Shown: positions 5,952 to 6,468 of the stretch, in pieces | Numbering within the stretch: the stretch's first letter is position 1 | Layout: each line of letters starts with the position of its first letter | Assembly (NCBI GenBank): GCA_021798635.1 | Contig: JAJZGH010000262.1 | Location: 1 to 6,468 of the forward strand | Length of the DNA stretch: 6,468 nucleotides | Direction of reading: 5' to 3' | Origin: Planctomycetota bacterium | GTDB lineage: Bacteria; Planctomycetota; Phycisphaerae; WQYP01 | Made by a program: the position numbers and the translations under genes | The notes under the pieces: model-generated | What the model was told of the DNA's origin: nothing | What the model saw: the letters and a program-made list of their open reading frames with translations, nothing else | The model's database searches: none

Positions 5952-6210
5952 GAGCCGGTGACAGGAGAGAGTTGAGCAGTAGAGCAAATTCGGCTGGTAC
6001 AAAAGAGTGGCTGTCGCCCAGACAATCCAGCGCCTGCGGTCTACTTTCAACTTTCTGGTCCGCTTTCTCTCAAGTCTCCATAACGTAGATTGGTTTTGGA
6101 ATCGTTGCGGCATTGGCGGCTGACAAAAATAGTTCTGATTGCCAAAACAGTTATCAAACGGCGCTTTGAGTGGCGCTTCGGGAGGTAGCAAGCATGGAGG
6201 CCCGGCGTCT

Positions 6211-6238
6211 ATCCGCGAAATCAGCGGAATCCGCGGTC
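6211..6238. repeat. Inverted copy of the CGCGGAT repeat
   Basis: Read on the minus strand, this begins GACCGCGGATT and ends TTTCGCGGAT, matching the triplet at 5897-5926 with the middle unit altered (CCGCTGAT). The two segments face each other about 285 bp apart. Confidence 0.6.
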
Positions 6239-6245
6239 TTTTTTT
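6224..6245 (+). terminator. Weak terminator-like hairpin plus T-run
   Basis: GCGG-AAT-CCGC forms a 4-bp stem and is followed within four bases by seven Ts (6239-6245). A competing 5-bp pairing of CCGCG (6213-6217) with CGCGG (6232-6236) is possible. The stem is short for an intrinsic terminator, and no gene ends just upstream on this strand. It could insulate xseB from readthrough. Confidence 0.25.
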
Positions 6246-6306
6246 ACGGTCAATTCTTCGTGCGTCCAGGAAAATTGGCGCGTCCGGCCGCAGTGCCCGG
6301 CCATCG

Positions 6307-6335
6307 CTGCAATCGGCGGTGCGGTGGGTTATAAT
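6307..6335 (+). promoter_or_regulatory. Candidate sigma-70-type promoter for xseB
   Basis: A perfect TATAAT at 6330-6335 lies 32 bp before the xseB ATG. At 17-bp spacing the -35 position holds CTGCAA, matching TTGACA at only three of six bases. The position and the exact -10 make it the best promoter candidate in the window, though housekeeping promoters in this kind of bacterium may not follow this consensus. Confidence 0.5.
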
Positions 6336-6367
6336 GTTTTGGTGAAGTTGATCAGCGGAGTTGTCGA

Positions 6368-6468
6368 ATGACAAAAAAAGATGAAAAATTGCCGACCTTT
6401 GAGGAATCCATCGCCCGCCTGGAAGGCATTGTCGAACAGATTGCCTCCGGGAAGGTGGGCTTGGAAGA
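6368..6468 (+). CDS. xseB: Exodeoxyribonuclease VII small subunit (partial, 5' end)
   Basis: The first 33 residues are visible before the window ends. They include FEESIARLEGIVEQIASG followed by KVGLE, the start of the two-helix XseB fold (typical FEExLxRLExIVxxLExGxLxLEE). XseB forms a complex with the large catalytic subunit XseA and helps degrade single-stranded DNA to oligonucleotides in the cytoplasm. The ATG at 6368 has GGAG 7 nt upstream (6357-6360) and a TATAAT box further up. The start is Lys-rich (TKKDEK), common in the family. xseA is not in the window and does not lie directly upstream. Confidence 0.93.
   Translation, partial: MTKKDEKLPTFEESIARLEGIVEQIASGKVGLE

Larger units (their letters stand above)
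5853..6329. other. Intergenic region without a convincing gene
   Basis: This stretch of about 480 bp separates repeat copy B from the xseB promoter. It contains the CGCGGAT triplet, an 8-bp stem-loop, a CTTTCAACTTTC tract near 6044-6056, an inverted CGCGGAT segment and a T-run. Reading frames crossing it give Arg/Ile-rich peptides from the repeats (RIRVIRAIRG) and unrelated low-complexity text on the other strand, with no Shine-Dalgarno and no family resemblance. It looks like an accumulation of degraded repeats. Confidence 0.6.

Noticed and set aside
5504..6025. Minus-strand reading frame running through copy B and into the ferritin-like gene, including the protein-like stretch TADEVRRAWESGE
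   Set aside because: The frame mixes repeat text with an alternate frame of a better supported gene and has no family resemblance. The protein-like stretch is short and overlaps that gene's ribosome-binding site.
5883..6374. Minus-strand frame across the intergenic repeats (RIRVIRAIRG ending)
   Set aside because: The peptide is a direct translation of the CGCGGAT units and other degraded repeats, a well-known source of false gene calls.

Overview
The window holds five complete or nearly complete protein genes, the start of a sixth, and one unusual repeat-rich stretch. No rRNA or tRNA gene, CRISPR array or transposase was seen. The organism is most likely a planctomycete-like bacterium (PVC group). 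The clues are the wording of the RsmA motifs (VKLVSNLPYNVASP, FTVQWEV, FWPPPKVKSA), an FHA-GAF-histidine kinase architecture, a Nif3 protein with the YHPPIF motif, and long intergenic stretches with degenerate CGCGGAT-type repeats. This placement is inference from style, not from a marker-gene comparison.

Positions 1-3166 (+ strand) read as one operon. A possible 3' tail of an upstream gene (1-35) is followed by rsmA (16S rRNA dimethyladenosine transferase, 97-1005), a class IV PLP aminotransferase/lyase that looks PabC-like (1036-1959), and a long-form Nif3/DUF34 dinuclear-metal protein (1943-3166). The last two genes overlap by 17 bp and are probably translationally coupled. PabC belongs to folate synthesis, and Nif3-family proteins are often annotated as GTP cyclohydrolase I type 2-like. 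A folate-related pairing is therefore possible but unproven.

Positions 3170-4825 (- strand) encode an FHA-GAF-HisKA-HATPase sensor kinase. It converges tail to tail with the Nif3 gene with only 3 bp between the stop codons. No partner response regulator is in the window.

Positions 4826-6367 are the accessory part. A small ferritin/rubrerythrin-like gene (5109-5648, - strand) is bracketed by two related, same-orientation copies of a roughly 165-173 bp non-coding repeat. The copy next to its stop codon has 22-bp terminal inverted repeats (21/22) and a probable 7-8 bp target duplication, as expected of a miniature inverted-repeat element. The duplication contains the gene's stop codon. The ferritin-like protein has Gln where the usual E-x-x-H metal-ligand motifs have His, in both halves. 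From 5853 to 6367 there is no convincing gene: it holds a 9-bp triplet repeat, its inverted counterpart next to a T-run, a perfect 8-bp stem-loop, and a promoter-like TATAAT box leading into xseB.

The window ends inside xseB (exonuclease VII small subunit, 6368 onward, + strand). The most novel content is the element pair around the ferritin-like gene and that gene's altered metal site. The rest is ordinary housekeeping or regulatory sequence.
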